From NCBI RefSeq assembly GCF_002252505.1, contig NZ_NNRL01000162.1, positions 1-64,000 on the forward strand: a stretch of 64,000 nucleotides of DNA, in the 5' to 3' direction. This document shows positions 51,303 through 60,636 of the stretch, piece by piece; position 1 is the stretch's first letter, and the number at the start of each line of letters is the position of its first letter. This DNA comes from Brucella grignonensis. Its GTDB lineage: Bacteria; Pseudomonadota; Alphaproteobacteria; Rhizobiales; Rhizobiaceae. The translations under genes and the position numbers were made by a program. A model generated the notes under the pieces. It saw only the letters and a list, made by a program, of their open reading frames with translations, was not told the DNA's origin and made no database searches.

Positions 51303-52221
51303 CGATGAGATCCTCTTCCTGATTGACCGGATCGCCAACCTTGACTGTAAAGTGAATGCCGGACTTGCCGAGCGTGCATTTGAAGAGCTGCTGATCGCCG
51401 GCACGGAGCCGTACCTGCTCCATCGCATCGGCTGGAAGTTTCAGCACCTGTCCAATTTCAAGCTTTGAAAGGGCATCCAGCGTCATGCTGCCCTGTTGAA
51501 TGAATGTCTCAAGCTCAATGCGTGCACGGCTGACTTCATTGCGCATCTTCTTGGACCAGGCAGGGTCGGCCTGGTTGACAGGACGGCGCAGGAAAGCAGC
51601 GACGGCATCCTGCATTGGCTTGTGCGTGGCTCTGGGCAGAAGAAGATGCAGCGCGCTGGATTTGCCTGCAGCGACAACATCGATACGACAGACAAAGAGG
51701 CGTGAGCGATCAAGATCTTCATTATTAAATTCGGCTGTATCAATGCATTCGCCGGGTGCAAAAAGCGATTGCCCACCACCTGTAAATACCTGATCCAGTG
51801 CTGCCGCCATGTGTAACGCCAGCTGATCGGAAACTTTGCGCTCGAGCATGCCAAAGGGCCGTTCAATATCGAAGCCACCGAGATTGCCCTGTGCACCGAA
51901 CATGGTTTCGATGACGGAAAACACTGATGTTGCGTCGGCGGTCAGATAAAGTGTGCAGCCCCAGCGGTCGGCTTTGAGTGGTGTAATGATTGCAGCCTGA
52001 TCAAGAATAGCATTGATCGCCGTATCATCAGCCGTTTCTACCTGACCAGCTTCGGCATCGAAAGCAGCAGCACTTCCCTGCTTGAGACGGCCGCAAAAAT
52101 AGGAGGATGCATCCTTAAAGACATGCGCGAGCGATTTGAGATCGTCGCCGGAAAGTCCGGCTGCGCGTAAAAGGTTTTCTGCAAGCACGTCGTTTTTGCG
52201 GTTCTGGTCCGGAGGAGTCAT
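51283..52221 (-). CDS. fliM: Flagellar motor switch protein FliM
   Basis: A 312-residue C-ring protein that binds CheY-P. It is divergent from the enteric form, as in rhizobia: the middle domain is weak (FDIERPFGMLERKVSDQLALHMAAALDQVF near 125-154), and the C-terminal SpoA domain reads SMTLDALSKLEIGQVLKLPAD, then VRLRAGDQQLFKCTLGKSGIHFTVKV. ATG 52221 is preferred, with GAGG-type spacing, over an open frame into motA. It lies 1 bp after motA's stop. Confidence 0.88.
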   Translation of the reverse strand: MTPPDQNRKNDVLAENLLRAAGLSGDDLKSLAHVFKDASSYFCGRLKQGSAAAFDAEAGQVETADDTAINAILDQAAIITPLKADRWGCTLYLTADATSVFSVIETMFGAQGNLGGFDIERPFGMLERKVSDQLALHMAAALDQVFTGGGQSLFAPGECIDTAEFNNEDLDRSRLFVCRIDVVAAGKSSALHLLLPRATHKPMQDAVAAFLRRPVNQADPAWSKKMRNEVSRARIELETFIQQGSMTLDALSKLEIGQVLKLPADAMEQVRLRAGDQQLFKCTLGKSGIHFTVKVGDPVNQEEDLIDELVAG

Positions 52222-52222
52222 A

Positions 52223-53095
52223 TCACGCTGCCTGCTGGATCGGCGCGGTCGCCATGGTTTCCTGCTCAACCACGTCGATGCTTGGACGTTCATAGGCCGA
52301 GATGGTCTTGCGACCATATTCGAGCGCGATCTGCGGCAGCGAGCCGTTCATGTAGGCAAGTAACGTCTGCTTCACGACGGTATAGAGACGGTTTTGCTTG
52401 TCTCGGGTTGACTTGATCTTGGTAGCGATCGGACCAACGACACCATAGGAAAAGAAAATACCGGCAAAAGTTCCGACAAGTGCTGCGCCGATCAGGTGAC
52501 CAAGCACTTCCGGCGACTGATTGAGCGCGCCCATGGCCTTGATGACACCAAGAACTGCAGCAACGATGCCAAGTGCGGGTAGTGCTTCAGAAATCGTCAC
52601 CATGGCCTGATATGGTTTGAGCTTGTCACGCGAGAGCGTGTGGATTTCTTCATCCATAAGCGCTTCGATTTCGTGTGAACGTACATTACCGACAATGATG
52701 AGACGGCAATAATCGCAAATGAAGTGCATTAGGTCTTCGTTCTTCAGAATGCTTGGATAGGCCTGGAAGATCGTTGACTCTTTTGGATTGTCGATATGGA
52801 CTTCCACCTCGTTGCGCGACTTTGCACGCAATTCCCGCATCAGACTGTAGAGCAGACCCAGAACGTCGAGATAATCGCGCTGCTTTGGCACCTTGTTGGT
52901 GAAGGCTTCCATGCAGGCTTTGCCCGTATCTTTCACAAGCGAGAGGGGGTTGGCGACAAAGAATGTGCCGAGTGCTGCGCCCAGAATAATAACGAATTCC
53001 CACGGCTGGATAAGCACACTGACGTGACCGCCCATGGCGATGAAACCGCCGAGCATGCAGCCCAGTGTGATGGCGAGGCCGATGAGAATACCCAA
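52223..53095 (-). CDS. motA: Flagellar motor stator protein MotA
   Basis: A 290-residue stator subunit with four membrane segments (1-20, 34-54, about 170-190, 203-225) that conducts protons with MotB. Conserved [23 protein letters not shown] start, [21 protein letters not shown] near 163, and the cytoplasmic loop with the charged torque residues. First gene of the leftward flagellar operon, divergent from the DUF1217 gene. motB is not in the window. Confidence 0.95.
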   Translation of the reverse strand: MGILIGLAITLGCMLGGFIAMGGHVSVLIQPWEFVIILGAALGTFFVANPLSLVKDTGKACMEAFTNKVPKQRDYLDVLGLLYSLMRELRAKSRNEVEVHIDNPKESTIFQAYPSILKNEDLMHFICDYCRLIIVGNVRSHEIEALMDEEIHTLSRDKLKPYQAMVTISEALPALGIVAAVLGVIKAMGALNQSPEVLGHLIGAALVGTFAGIFFSYGVVGPIATKIKSTRDKQNRLYTVVKQTLLAYMNGSLPQIALEYGRKTISAYERPSIDVVEQETMATAPIQQAA

Positions 53096-53242
53096 AGCGC
53101 AAGACTCCCGTTGGTTCGAACTTATTTTTGCACCTTAAGGAATGCGCCTTGTGCGAAGCTTGCCGTTTGACGCTGAAATGCATCAGCTTCGGACAAGCTT
53201 GATCGCGCATAACGACTGAGAAAAACTGCAGGGGGTTCTCGC

Positions 53243-54031
53243 ATGGTCAACACGATGATGAGTTATCGGCTGATCGCGTCCGATATGACACGGTCGTTGC
53301 AGCGCGTTTCGAAAGAGCCTGTGGTTGAGCGGGAAACCGCTTACTACAAGGAGAATATCGGCAAGGTGAAAACCGTCGACGATTTCATGTCCGATACCCG
53401 GCTTTATAATTATGCGATGAAGGCGTTTGGCCTCGAAGACATGGCTTATGCAAAAGCTTTTGTGCGCAAGATCCTTACGGAAGGCGTCAAAAGCGATGAC
53501 GCCATGGCGAACAAGCTGACCGACAAGCGGTACAAGGAGTTCGCAACGACCTTCGATTTTGAAGGCAAAGGCGATAAGGCGACCGAAAGCACGGCTGCAC
53601 AACAAGGTGTGATGGATAAGTATATCCGTCAGACACTGGAGACTGAGGCTGGCAGCCAGAACGAGGGTGTTCGTCTGGCGCTTTATTTTGAGCGTAAAGC
53701 ATCGACTCTCACCAATGCCTACGAAATCCTCGGCGATAAGGCATTGCTGACGATGATGCAGACGACTTTTGGCTGGCCTTCGGCGATGTCGAATGCTGAC
53801 ATCGACAGGCAAGCCAAAATGATTGAAGCCAAAGTCGACTTCTCGAAAATGTCGGACCCCGACTATGTGTCGAAGATGATTTCGCGCTTTACGGCCATGT
53901 ATGAAATGAACAATCCTACCACGAGCAGCCCTGCGTCAATCGCATCGCTTCTGCTCGGTGGAACATCATCGGTCGGTATATCATCGAGCATTCTGGCCAC
54001 CTTGCAAAACTTCAAGCCGGGCGGACGCTGA
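53243..54031 (+). CDS. DUF1217 family flagellar protein
   Basis: A 262-residue protein of the DUF1217 family, which in alphaproteobacteria is encoded beside flgF/fliI. Helical throughout, with a family-typical ETAYYKENIGKVKTVDDFMSDTRLYNYAMKAFGLEDMAYAK region (about 30-75), a repeated related segment in the C-terminal half (ETAGSQNEGVRLALYFERKA) and a Ser-rich tail. It is the first gene of the rightward operon, 3 bp before flgF. Its mechanism is unknown; motility phenotypes are expected. Confidence 0.85.
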   Translation: MVNTMMSYRLIASDMTRSLQRVSKEPVVERETAYYKENIGKVKTVDDFMSDTRLYNYAMKAFGLEDMAYAKAFVRKILTEGVKSDDAMANKLTDKRYKEFATTFDFEGKGDKATESTAAQQGVMDKYIRQTLETEAGSQNEGVRLALYFERKASTLTNAYEILGDKALLTMMQTTFGWPSAMSNADIDRQAKMIEAKVDFSKMSDPDYVSKMISRFTAMYEMNNPTTSSPASIASLLLGGTSSVGISSSILATLQNFKPGGR

Positions 54032-54034
54032 TCA

Positions 54035-54766
54035 ATGCAGAATAACTCCATCTATGTCGGGCTTTCGTCGCTTGTTACTCTTGAACGGCGGATGGATGCC
54101 ATTGCCCATAACGTCGCGAATATTTCGACGCCGGGGTTCCGCGGTGAGGGGACGAAATTCGATACCATCGTTTCGAACAAAGCCAGTGAAGACGTAAATT
54201 TTGCCACAGCTGGTAAAAGCTTTATCCGAACCGAAGCCGGATCGATGCTTGAGACGGGCAATCCGTTTGATGTCGCCGTCAAAGGCAATGTCTGGATGTC
54301 GGTTAATACGCCGCAGGGTCTGGTCTACACGCGTGACGGGCGTATGAAAATGATGCCGACCGGCGAATTGGTGTCCGTGACCGGAAACTCCATTCTTGAT
54401 GTTGGTGGTGCGCCGATTGTGCTCAATCCAGATGGTGGTGCACCGAAGATTTCAAGCGATGGGGCCGTCTATCAGAACGGTGCGCAGATTGGTGCCATTG
54501 GTCTGTTTTCAATTCCTGCCGATGCGGATTTGAGTTATGCGGGCAATTCCGGTGTTGTGCCAAACAAGCCAGCACAGCCTGTCGTTGACGATATGAGCGC
54601 AGGCGTCGTGCAGGGCATGATTGAAGGCTCCAATGTTGATGGCATGACAGAAATGACGCGTCTGATTAGTGTCAGCCGCGCTTTTGAGCAGGTCAACAAT
54701 CTGCTGTCACAACAAGAAAATACAGTTGCTGAAGCCATCAAGACGCTGGGCTCCAAAAACGGATGA
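54035..54766 (+). CDS. flgF: Flagellar proximal rod protein FlgF
   Basis: A 243-residue axial rod protein exported without a signal peptide. The N-terminal NNSIYVGLSSLVTLERRMDAIAHNVANISTPGFRGEGT has the flg_bb_rod motif (ANISTPGFR), and the C-terminal GMIEGSNVDGMTEMTRLISVSRAFEQVNNLL is the matching coiled-coil end. The middle D1 domain has VSVTGNSILDVGGAPI. Overlaps fliI by 4 bp. Confidence 0.94.
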   Translation: MQNNSIYVGLSSLVTLERRMDAIAHNVANISTPGFRGEGTKFDTIVSNKASEDVNFATAGKSFIRTEAGSMLETGNPFDVAVKGNVWMSVNTPQGLVYTRDGRMKMMPTGELVSVTGNSILDVGGAPIVLNPDGGAPKISSDGAVYQNGAQIGAIGLFSIPADADLSYAGNSGVVPNKPAQPVVDDMSAGVVQGMIEGSNVDGMTEMTRLISVSRAFEQVNNLLSQQENTVAEAIKTLGSKNG

Positions 54767-56112
54767 TCTCTGACCTTCCGCTCGCGCGGCTTGCCGCCTT
54801 TGCACGTCAGCAATCGATAGCACCAAAGCCGTTAACCGGCATTGGTGGCACGGTGAGTGATGTGTCACGTTCGGCAATTGCCGTGCGCGGGTTGTCGCGC
54901 GATGCGCGTTTGGGTGATGCGGTGGCTATTCGCGCTGATAATGGACAAAGTCTGGCAGAAATCATCCGTGTGGCAGATCGTCAGGTGCTGGTGAAGCCGT
55001 TTGACGACCGCATTATCCCTTCACTCGGTGCAGCTGTTTTTGAGGAAGGCCCGCTTCGCATCCGTCCGGCACCGGAATGGCGTGGGCGGGTTGTCAATGC
55101 GCTTGGGGATGCGGTCGACGGGAAAGGTGCTTTACAGCCCGGCACGCGGCCTATGGCGTCTGAGAATCTGGCTCCAGCCGCATTGCGCCGTGCCCGGGTT
55201 GATCGGGGACTTCGCACTGGCGTCAATGTGATTGATATTTTCACGCCGCTCTGTTTTGGACAGCGTATCGGCATCTTTGCGGGTTCTGGCGTCGGCAAAT
55301 CAACATTGCTCGCCATGATGACCCGCGCTGGCGATTTTGACACTGTGGTTCTGGCCCTGACAGGCGAGCGTGGTCGTGAAGTGCGCGAGATGCTTGAAGA
55401 GACGATGGCCGGGCATCTCAACAAGACCGTGACGGTGGTTGCCACTGGTGATGAGAGCCCGATGATGCGCCGTCTTGCGCCGAATACAGCGACGGCGATA
55501 GCCGAATATTTTCGTGATCTCGGCCAGAACGTACTGTTGATTGTGGATTCCGTTACACGTTTTGCCCACGCGGCGCGCGAAGTGGCGATAGCCGCCGAGG
55601 AACCGCCGGTTTCGCGCGGTTATCCGCCAAGTGTTTTCAGCCAGCTACCCCGCCTTCTTGAGCGGGCAGGACCGGGTATCACCGAGGCCGGTGGTAGCAT
55701 CACCGGCATTTATTCGGTGCTGGTTGATGGTGACGATCACAATGATCCAGTCTCCGATACCATTCGCGGCACGCTGGACGGACATATCGTGCTCGATCGG
55801 GCTATTGCCGCTCAGGGGCGGTTCCCAGCAGTTGATATCCCGGCGTCAGTATCGCGTCTTGCAAAGCACAACTGGACGCCGGAACAGCGCAAACTTGCGG
55901 GTCAGTTACGCAGCATGGTGGCGCGTTTTGAGGAAACGCGCGATCTGCGCGCGATTGGCGCTTATCAAAAAGGCAATGACGGGTTGCTGGATCAGGCGGT
56001 CGATCTGGTTCCGCGTATTTATGATGCGCTGCAACAATCGCCCGAAACAGGTCTGTCGGAAGATCCTTATCACGACCTTGCCGCAGCGTTACGCGGAGAA
56101 AAACAGACATGA
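54763..56112 (+). CDS. fliI: Flagellar export ATPase FliI
   Basis: A 449-residue ATPase that drives unfolding and export of flagellar substrates at the base of the export gate. Walker A is FAGSGVGKSTLLAM near 176, the catalytic Glu lies in TGERGREVREMLEE near 206, Walker B is NVLLIVDSVTRFAHA near 255, and EAGGSITGIYSVLVDGDDHNDP is the F1-beta-like stretch. Translationally coupled to flgF and to the next orf by 4-bp overlaps. No recognisable fliH is adjacent. Confidence 0.96.
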   Translation: MISDLPLARLAAFARQQSIAPKPLTGIGGTVSDVSRSAIAVRGLSRDARLGDAVAIRADNGQSLAEIIRVADRQVLVKPFDDRIIPSLGAAVFEEGPLRIRPAPEWRGRVVNALGDAVDGKGALQPGTRPMASENLAPAALRRARVDRGLRTGVNVIDIFTPLCFGQRIGIFAGSGVGKSTLLAMMTRAGDFDTVVLALTGERGREVREMLEETMAGHLNKTVTVVATGDESPMMRRLAPNTATAIAEYFRDLGQNVLLIVDSVTRFAHAAREVAIAAEEPPVSRGYPPSVFSQLPRLLERAGPGITEAGGSITGIYSVLVDGDDHNDPVSDTIRGTLDGHIVLDRAIAAQGRFPAVDIPASVSRLAKHNWTPEQRKLAGQLRSMVARFEETRDLRAIGAYQKGNDGLLDQAVDLVPRIYDALQQSPETGLSEDPYHDLAAALRGEKQT

Positions 56113-56726
56113 AGAACATAATGAAGGGGGCTCGCAACAGACGGGAAGAGGACATTCTCGCCGATCTCGCCGCAGAGGTTGAAGCTGCTACGGCGAGTGA
56201 AACCAAAAAGCTGCAAAGTCAGGTCGACCGCTATCTGAAGATCGCGGCTATTACACTCGCTGTTGGCTGTGCGATGCTTCCTTTCATCACTTATCTGCAG
56301 CGCGTTGATCTCAGCCCTGGTCAAAAGGCCGATAGCAAGATTGTCGATCCGCTCGACCGTTCCGAACAAAAGACAGTGCGCAGCTTCCCGTCGTTCCAGC
56401 CAAAGGATCAGGTTGCGCCCAACGAAGATATCGATACCACCACAACTGGTTCGGTTATGTCCAATGGTAAGGGATTGCCCGGAACAGGCGCTGGCACCGG
56501 TGGCGATGGTGATGGCGAAGGTCAATCTCTTCCAAAGCCGGTATTTGCTCTTCGCGAAGTGGTTGGCGGCATGGCGATGATCGAAGACACATCAGGCTAT
56601 TGGTTCGTTGAAAAAGGCTCGCTTCTGCCTGATGGCAGCCATCTCGTTTCAATTGGGCGCGGCAATCAAGCTGGCACCTGGAAGCTTACAACATCCACCG
56701 GCGACGTGATTGAGATGCGCAAATAA
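56109..56726 (+). CDS. Inner-membrane protein between fliI and flgB, unknown
   Basis: A 205-residue protein, overlapping fliI by 4 bp. Residues 1-40 are charged and helical, one membrane segment follows (about 44-62, IAAITLAVGCAMLPFITYL), then a Pro/Gly-rich low-complexity linker (about 70-140) and a folded C-terminal domain (about 140-205, FALREVVGGMAMIEDTSGYW) that looks like a small beta domain facing the periplasm. The gene occupies the same place in rhizobial flagellar clusters. Role not known to me; it is not FliH-like. Confidence 0.7.
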   Translation: MKNIMKGARNRREEDILADLAAEVEAATASETKKLQSQVDRYLKIAAITLAVGCAMLPFITYLQRVDLSPGQKADSKIVDPLDRSEQKTVRSFPSFQPKDQVAPNEDIDTTTTGSVMSNGKGLPGTGAGTGGDGDGEGQSLPKPVFALREVVGGMAMIEDTSGYWFVEKGSLLPDGSHLVSIGRGNQAGTWKLTTSTGDVIEMRK

Positions 56727-56867
56727 ACCGCAGGGCGGGCAGTTTTCCGCGCCCGCTTCTTCAAAAGCAGTATTTTCTCTTTTCGCTTGTGCCGTATGGC
56801 TTAAGCCACGCAAGCTTGACGCAAGTTCCGACCTTTAAGTTAACAGATTATAAAGGCGGGAAACTCC

Positions 56868-57248
56868 ATGAGCTCCATTCATCTTTTCGATCTGGCTGCA
56901 AGGCAGGCACAGTGGTTGTCGGTACGACAGGCCACTGTTGCAGGCAATGTTGCCAATGCGAACACGCCGGATTTTCGGGCGCGTGATGTTCAGCCCTTTG
57001 CGGATGTGCTCGACAAGACCCAGCTCACCATGGCTGCAACAAGCCCGCAACATCTGGAAGCCGAAGCCAATGGTATTGCCGGTGCACGCTTGCGCCCCGA
57101 AGATATCACTGAGCAGACCCATTCGGGCAATACGGTCGATGTTGAACGTGAAATGATGAAGGCTGGCGAGATTGCTCGCGAATATTCGCTCAACACAAGC
57201 ATCGTGAAGGCGTTTCATCGCATGATGTTATCGGTGGCGAAGGGGTAG
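56868..57248 (+). CDS. flgB: Flagellar proximal rod protein FlgB
   Basis: A 126-residue rod protein. The rod signature is RQATVAGNVANANTPDFRARDV near 20-41 and the C-terminal helix GEIAREYSLNTSIVKAFHRMMLSVAKG completes it. AAAGGCGGG lies upstream of the ATG. A 141-bp gap after the preceding gene may hold an internal promoter. Followed by flgC after 3 bp. Confidence 0.95.
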   Translation: MSSIHLFDLAARQAQWLSVRQATVAGNVANANTPDFRARDVQPFADVLDKTQLTMAATSPQHLEAEANGIAGARLRPEDITEQTHSGNTVDVEREMMKAGEIAREYSLNTSIVKAFHRMMLSVAKG

Positions 57249-57251
57249 GCT

Positions 57252-57671
57252 ATGTCAGATGCTTTGCAGAATAGCTTGAAGATTGCCGCATCGGGCCTTT
57301 CGGCACAGTCGACCCGTTTGCGCATCGTTTCTGAAAACCTTGCCAATGCACAGGCGACCGCCAAGACTGCCGATGCCGATCCTTATCGTCGCAAGACTGT
57401 ATCCTTCCGCACGGAAGTCGAGCAGGGCACGGGCGCTGCCGAAGTTCGGGTTGCTGAAGTTGGCAAGGATACCTCCGCTTTCATTGAAGAATACGATCCA
57501 AGCCATCCGGCTGCGGATGCGCGTGGTTATGTGAAATATCCTAACGTTAACATGGTCGTCGAAATGGCGGACATGCGTGAAGCCAACCGTTCTTATGAAG
57601 CCAATTTGCAGGTCGTCAAACAGGCCCGCGAACTGATTTCAATGACCATAGATCTCCTGAGGAGCACATAA
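57252..57671 (+). CDS. flgC: Flagellar proximal rod protein FlgC
   Basis: A 139-residue rod protein. The N-terminal [45 protein letters not shown] carries the rod motif in the alphaproteobacterial form, and [36 protein letters not shown] is the diagnostic C-terminus. Its last base overlaps the start of fliE. Confidence 0.96.
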   Translation: MSDALQNSLKIAASGLSAQSTRLRIVSENLANAQATAKTADADPYRRKTVSFRTEVEQGTGAAEVRVAEVGKDTSAFIEEYDPSHPAADARGYVKYPNVNMVVEMADMREANRSYEANLQVVKQARELISMTIDLLRST

Positions 57672-58006
57672 TGTACGACTCAATCATGAGTGTTTCGGCG
57701 CGCAACGCCCTGTCGCGTCTTTCTGAAACGGTTGCTGAAAAAAGCGTCGGCTCGACTTCGGCTCCGCAGGCTATTCCCACTGCACCGGGCGCTTCGTTCG
57801 GTGAAGTGTTGTCGCAAATGACGGATTCCGTCGGGCAGAAGCTGCAGGCAGCAGAAGCCAATTCGATCCAGGGCATCAAGGGTGATGCACCGCTGCGCGA
57901 TGTGGTCAGTTCCGTTATGGAGGCCGAGCAGTCGCTTCAGACGGCAATCGCGATCCGTGACAAGATCGTGCAGGCCTATCTCGAAATCAGCCGTATGCCG
58001 GTCTGA
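57671..58006 (+). CDS. fliE: Flagellar hook-basal body protein FliE
   Basis: A 111-residue protein that joins the MS ring to the rod. The C-terminal half is typical ([26 protein letters not shown], then [37 protein letters not shown]). The N-terminal part is variable. Start overlaps the flgC stop by one base (TAATG). Confidence 0.94.
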   Translation: MYDSIMSVSARNALSRLSETVAEKSVGSTSAPQAIPTAPGASFGEVLSQMTDSVGQKLQAAEANSIQGIKGDAPLRDVVSSVMEAEQSLQTAIAIRDKIVQAYLEISRMPV

Positions 58007-58032
58007 GTGCTCTCACTGAATAAGGACCTGTC

Positions 58033-58821
58033 ATGAAAGCCCTGACGATAGCCGCCACCGGCATGAACGCCCAGCAGCTCAATCTGGAAGTGATTGCGAA
58101 CAACATCGCCAATATCAATACGACAGGCTTCAAGCGTGCCCGCGCTGAGTTCTCCGATCTTCTCTATCAATCGGAACGGACAGCTGGTGTGCCAAATCAG
58201 GCCAATCAGGCAATCGTTCCTGAAGGCGCGCTGGTCGGGCTTGGTGTTCAGACTGCAGCAGTACGCAATCTTCATATTCAGGGAAGCTTCAACCAGACTG
58301 GCAATCCGTATGACGTGGCGCTGACGGGTCGCGGCTGGTTCCAGATCCAGAGCCCAACGGGCGAAACGCTTTATACGCGCGCTGGCGCATTCAACAAGAA
58401 TGCTGACGGTCAGCTGGTAACGCTAGACGGTAATCCGATCGAACCCGCCATCACCGTTCCTCCTGACGCCATTGAGGTGACGATCACCGAAACCGGACAG
58501 GTCTTTGCCAAATTGCAGGATCAGGTCAATCAGGTCAATCTTGGTCAGCTGACACTCGCCAACTTCACCAACGAAGCTGGTCTGGAGCCACTTGGCGGCA
58601 ATCTCTACCGTGAAACGGAAGCCTCGGGTGGTCCGCTGGTCGGTGTCCCCGGTGATCCGGGCTATGGCGCAATCAAGCAGGGCTATCTCGAAGCATCCAA
58701 TGTCGATCCGGTGAAAGAAATTACCGATCTGATCACGGCACAGCGTGCTTATGAGATGAATTCCAAGGTCATTCAGGCGGCTGATGAAATGGCTGCGACT
58801 GTATCGAAAAACCTGCGCTAA
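58033..58821 (+). CDS. flgG: Flagellar distal rod protein FlgG
   Basis: A 262-residue distal rod protein, the usual length. [39 protein letters not shown] at the start is the rod motif with the Ala-Asn-Asn helix; the middle contains [34 protein letters not shown], and the C-terminus [39 protein letters not shown] is diagnostic of FlgG. A mosaic repeat starts right at the stop. Confidence 0.97.
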   Translation: MKALTIAATGMNAQQLNLEVIANNIANINTTGFKRARAEFSDLLYQSERTAGVPNQANQAIVPEGALVGLGVQTAAVRNLHIQGSFNQTGNPYDVALTGRGWFQIQSPTGETLYTRAGAFNKNADGQLVTLDGNPIEPAITVPPDAIEVTITETGQVFAKLQDQVNQVNLGQLTLANFTNEAGLEPLGGNLYRETEASGGPLVGVPGDPGYGAIKQGYLEASNVDPVKEITDLITAQRAYEMNSKVIQAADEMAATVSKNLR

Positions 58822-58899
58822 AGCATTAGAAATGCTTTCTTTTTTGTTTTACGCACATCCCGGTCCGAAAACCGGTGCCCACTTTTCGGGATGTGCTCC
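58819..58899. repeat. Mosaic repeat between flgG and flgA
   Basis: AAAGCATTAGAAATGCTTT hairpin, then TTTTTTGTTTTACGCACATCCCGG, AAAACCGGTGCCCACTTTTCGGGATGTGCTCC. It shares the T-rich and ACGCA blocks with copies A-C but has a different second hairpin (CATCCCG/CGGGATG). It lies inside the rightward flagellar operon, where it could modulate flgA expression. Confidence 0.65.
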
Positions 58900-58906
58900 A
58901 ACGGTG

Positions 58907-59410
58907 ATGGCGATGCGTGATACGAAGGCAATTTCCCGAAAAACAAGGCTGGCAATCACTGCCGGCTTTATGTTGTTCGCAGTCACTGGGACCGCAGCAA
59001 CGGGCGCAAGCGCTGCCGACCGCATTGCCTTTGTCGTGCCTTCGGCGACCGTTTATCCCGGGCAGATCGTGAGCGATACGGCACTACTCGAAAAGCAGTT
59101 TTTCATCAGTGCACCTGCCGCAAGCCAATATGTCCTTTCGCAGGATCAGGCTGCAGGCAAAGTCGCGCGCAAGACGCTGCTTCCGGGTAAGCCTATTCTC
59201 GTATCCGCACTTGGCGAGCCATCGCTGGTCAAGCGTGGCGTTCCTGCGCCGCTGGTGTTCACGTCCGGCACGTTGGTTATAACCGCAATGGGTACACCGC
59301 TTGAATCGGGAGCGGCAGGCGACTTCATCAAAATTCGCAATATCGACAGCGGTATCATCGTGTCTGGCACAGTGCTTGCCGATGGTCGCATTCAGGTGGG
59401 GATGCAGTGA
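58907..59410 (+). CDS. flgA: Flagellar P-ring assembly chaperone FlgA
   Basis: A 167-residue periplasmic chaperone that aids FlgI polymerisation into the P ring. The signal peptide has KTRLAITAGFMLFAVTGTAATGASA (about residues 12-36, cleavage after ASAA). The SAF-domain part is VVPSATVYPGQIVSDTALLEKQFF, then AGKVARKTLLPGKPILVSALGEP and the final IKIRNIDSGIIVSGTVLADGRIQVGM. Start at 58907 or 58913 (two ATGs). The frame is open upstream through the mosaic repeat but that is not coding. Its stop overlaps the flgI start (GTGA). Confidence 0.93.
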   Translation: MAMRDTKAISRKTRLAITAGFMLFAVTGTAATGASAADRIAFVVPSATVYPGQIVSDTALLEKQFFISAPAASQYVLSQDQAAGKVARKTLLPGKPILVSALGEPSLVKRGVPAPLVFTSGTLVITAMGTPLESGAAGDFIKIRNIDSGIIVSGTVLADGRIQVGMQ

Positions 59411-60636
59411 GAAGAACGCGCGTAGCCCTGATCACCCTTTTGACCTTAGCACTTCAGCCCATTGCCGGTTTTGCCGACGAGTCGTCCAAGAACGCGCGTG
59501 AGTTTGGCTCCGCTGTCGAGGCGGACGCTGACTGGCTTGGCTCTGGTGGTGATCCGTCGAAAATGGCTTATGCCGAGCTCGGCAGGGGCAGTGCGGTCGC
59601 ACGTCTTAAAGATATCGCGACCATTCAGGGCGTGCGTGAAAACCAGCTCGTCGGCTACGGCCTTGTTATTGGTCTTAAGGGCAGCGGCGACAGTCTGCGC
59701 AATTCACCTTTTACCGAGCAGTCGATGCGCGCCATGCTGGATAATCTCGGCATCAGCGCACCGCGCAATTCGACTCGTTCCAAGAATACTGCAGCCGTTA
59801 TCGTGACTGCCAATCTGCCCGCATTTGCAGGAACTGGTTCACGTATCGATGTGACTGTCTCGTCGCTTGGCGATGCGACGTCGCTGCAAGGCGGTACGCT
59901 GGTCATGACGCCACTTATGGGCGCCGATAATCAGATTTATGCGGTGGCACAGGGTAACATGATTGTCTCCGGCTTTTCTGCCGAAGGTGAAGCCGCAAGC
60001 GTCACGCAAGGCGTTCCCACATCGGGCCGTATCCCCAATGGCGCGCTGGTCGAGCGCGAGGTTGCAGGTAGTTTCGGCAAAGACAGCGAAATGGTTGTCG
60101 AATTGCGCGATCCAGATTTCACGACGGCCGTACGTGCTGCCGATACGATCAATGTGTTCGCCAAGCGCCGCTACGGGCGTGGGGTGGCGATTGCGCGCGA
60201 TGCCAAGACCATTCGTCTGCAACGCCCGAAAAATGTTCCTGCCGCACGCTTCCTTGCCGAACTTGAAGGTCTGCCAATCACGACCGATGAAGTGGCGCGT
60301 GTTGTGGTGGATGAGCGCACCGGAACGGTCGTTATCGGTGAAAAGGTACGTATTTCCAAAGTGGCGATCAGTCATGGCAGCCTGACGGTGAGGGTCACGG
60401 AAACGCCAATGGTCGTTCAGCCTGATCCGTTCAGTTATGGCGAGACCGCAATTGAGCCGAACACCGATATCGCCGTTAATCAGGCCAATTCCAAGATTGG
60501 TATCCTGACGGGAGCTAATCTCGAGAACCTTGTGAAAGGGCTGAACCAGATTGGTGTCAAGCCGAACGGTATCATTGCCATTCTGCAAGCCATCAAGACA
60601 TCCGGCGCACTTCACGCAGAACTGGTGGTGCAATGA
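59407..60636 (+). CDS. flgI: Flagellar P-ring protein FlgI
   Basis: A 409-residue secreted protein that builds the P ring around the rod. It starts at GTG overlapping flgA. A signal peptide (about 1-24, cleavage after GFADE-type junction) is followed by about 38 extra residues (SSKNAREFGSAVEADADWLG and on) before the conserved ARLKDIATIQGVRENQLVGYGLVIGLKGSGDS, so it is longer than the usual 365-370 residues. Core motifs SSLGDATSLQGGTLVMTPL, VVVDERTGTVVIGEKVRISKVAISHGSL and the C-terminal GVKPNGIIAILQAIKTSGALHAELVV are all present. Confidence 0.95.
   Translation: MRRTRVALITLLTLALQPIAGFADESSKNAREFGSAVEADADWLGSGGDPSKMAYAELGRGSAVARLKDIATIQGVRENQLVGYGLVIGLKGSGDSLRNSPFTEQSMRAMLDNLGISAPRNSTRSKNTAAVIVTANLPAFAGTGSRIDVTVSSLGDATSLQGGTLVMTPLMGADNQIYAVAQGNMIVSGFSAEGEAASVTQGVPTSGRIPNGALVEREVAGSFGKDSEMVVELRDPDFTTAVRAADTINVFAKRRYGRGVAIARDAKTIRLQRPKNVPAARFLAELEGLPITTDEVARVVVDERTGTVVIGEKVRISKVAISHGSLTVRVTETPMVVQPDPFSYGETAIEPNTDIAVNQANSKIGILTGANLENLVKGLNQIGVKPNGIIAILQAIKTSGALHAELVVQ

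Noticed and set aside
52223-53095. MotA as part of a Zorya-type defence system
   Set aside because: It sits in a complete flagellar operon with fliM, fliN, fliG and flhB and no Zorya helicase or nuclease partner.
56109-56726. FliH for the gene after fliI
   Set aside because: It has a membrane segment and a Pro/Gly linker with a periplasmic-looking domain, unlike the soluble helical FliH.
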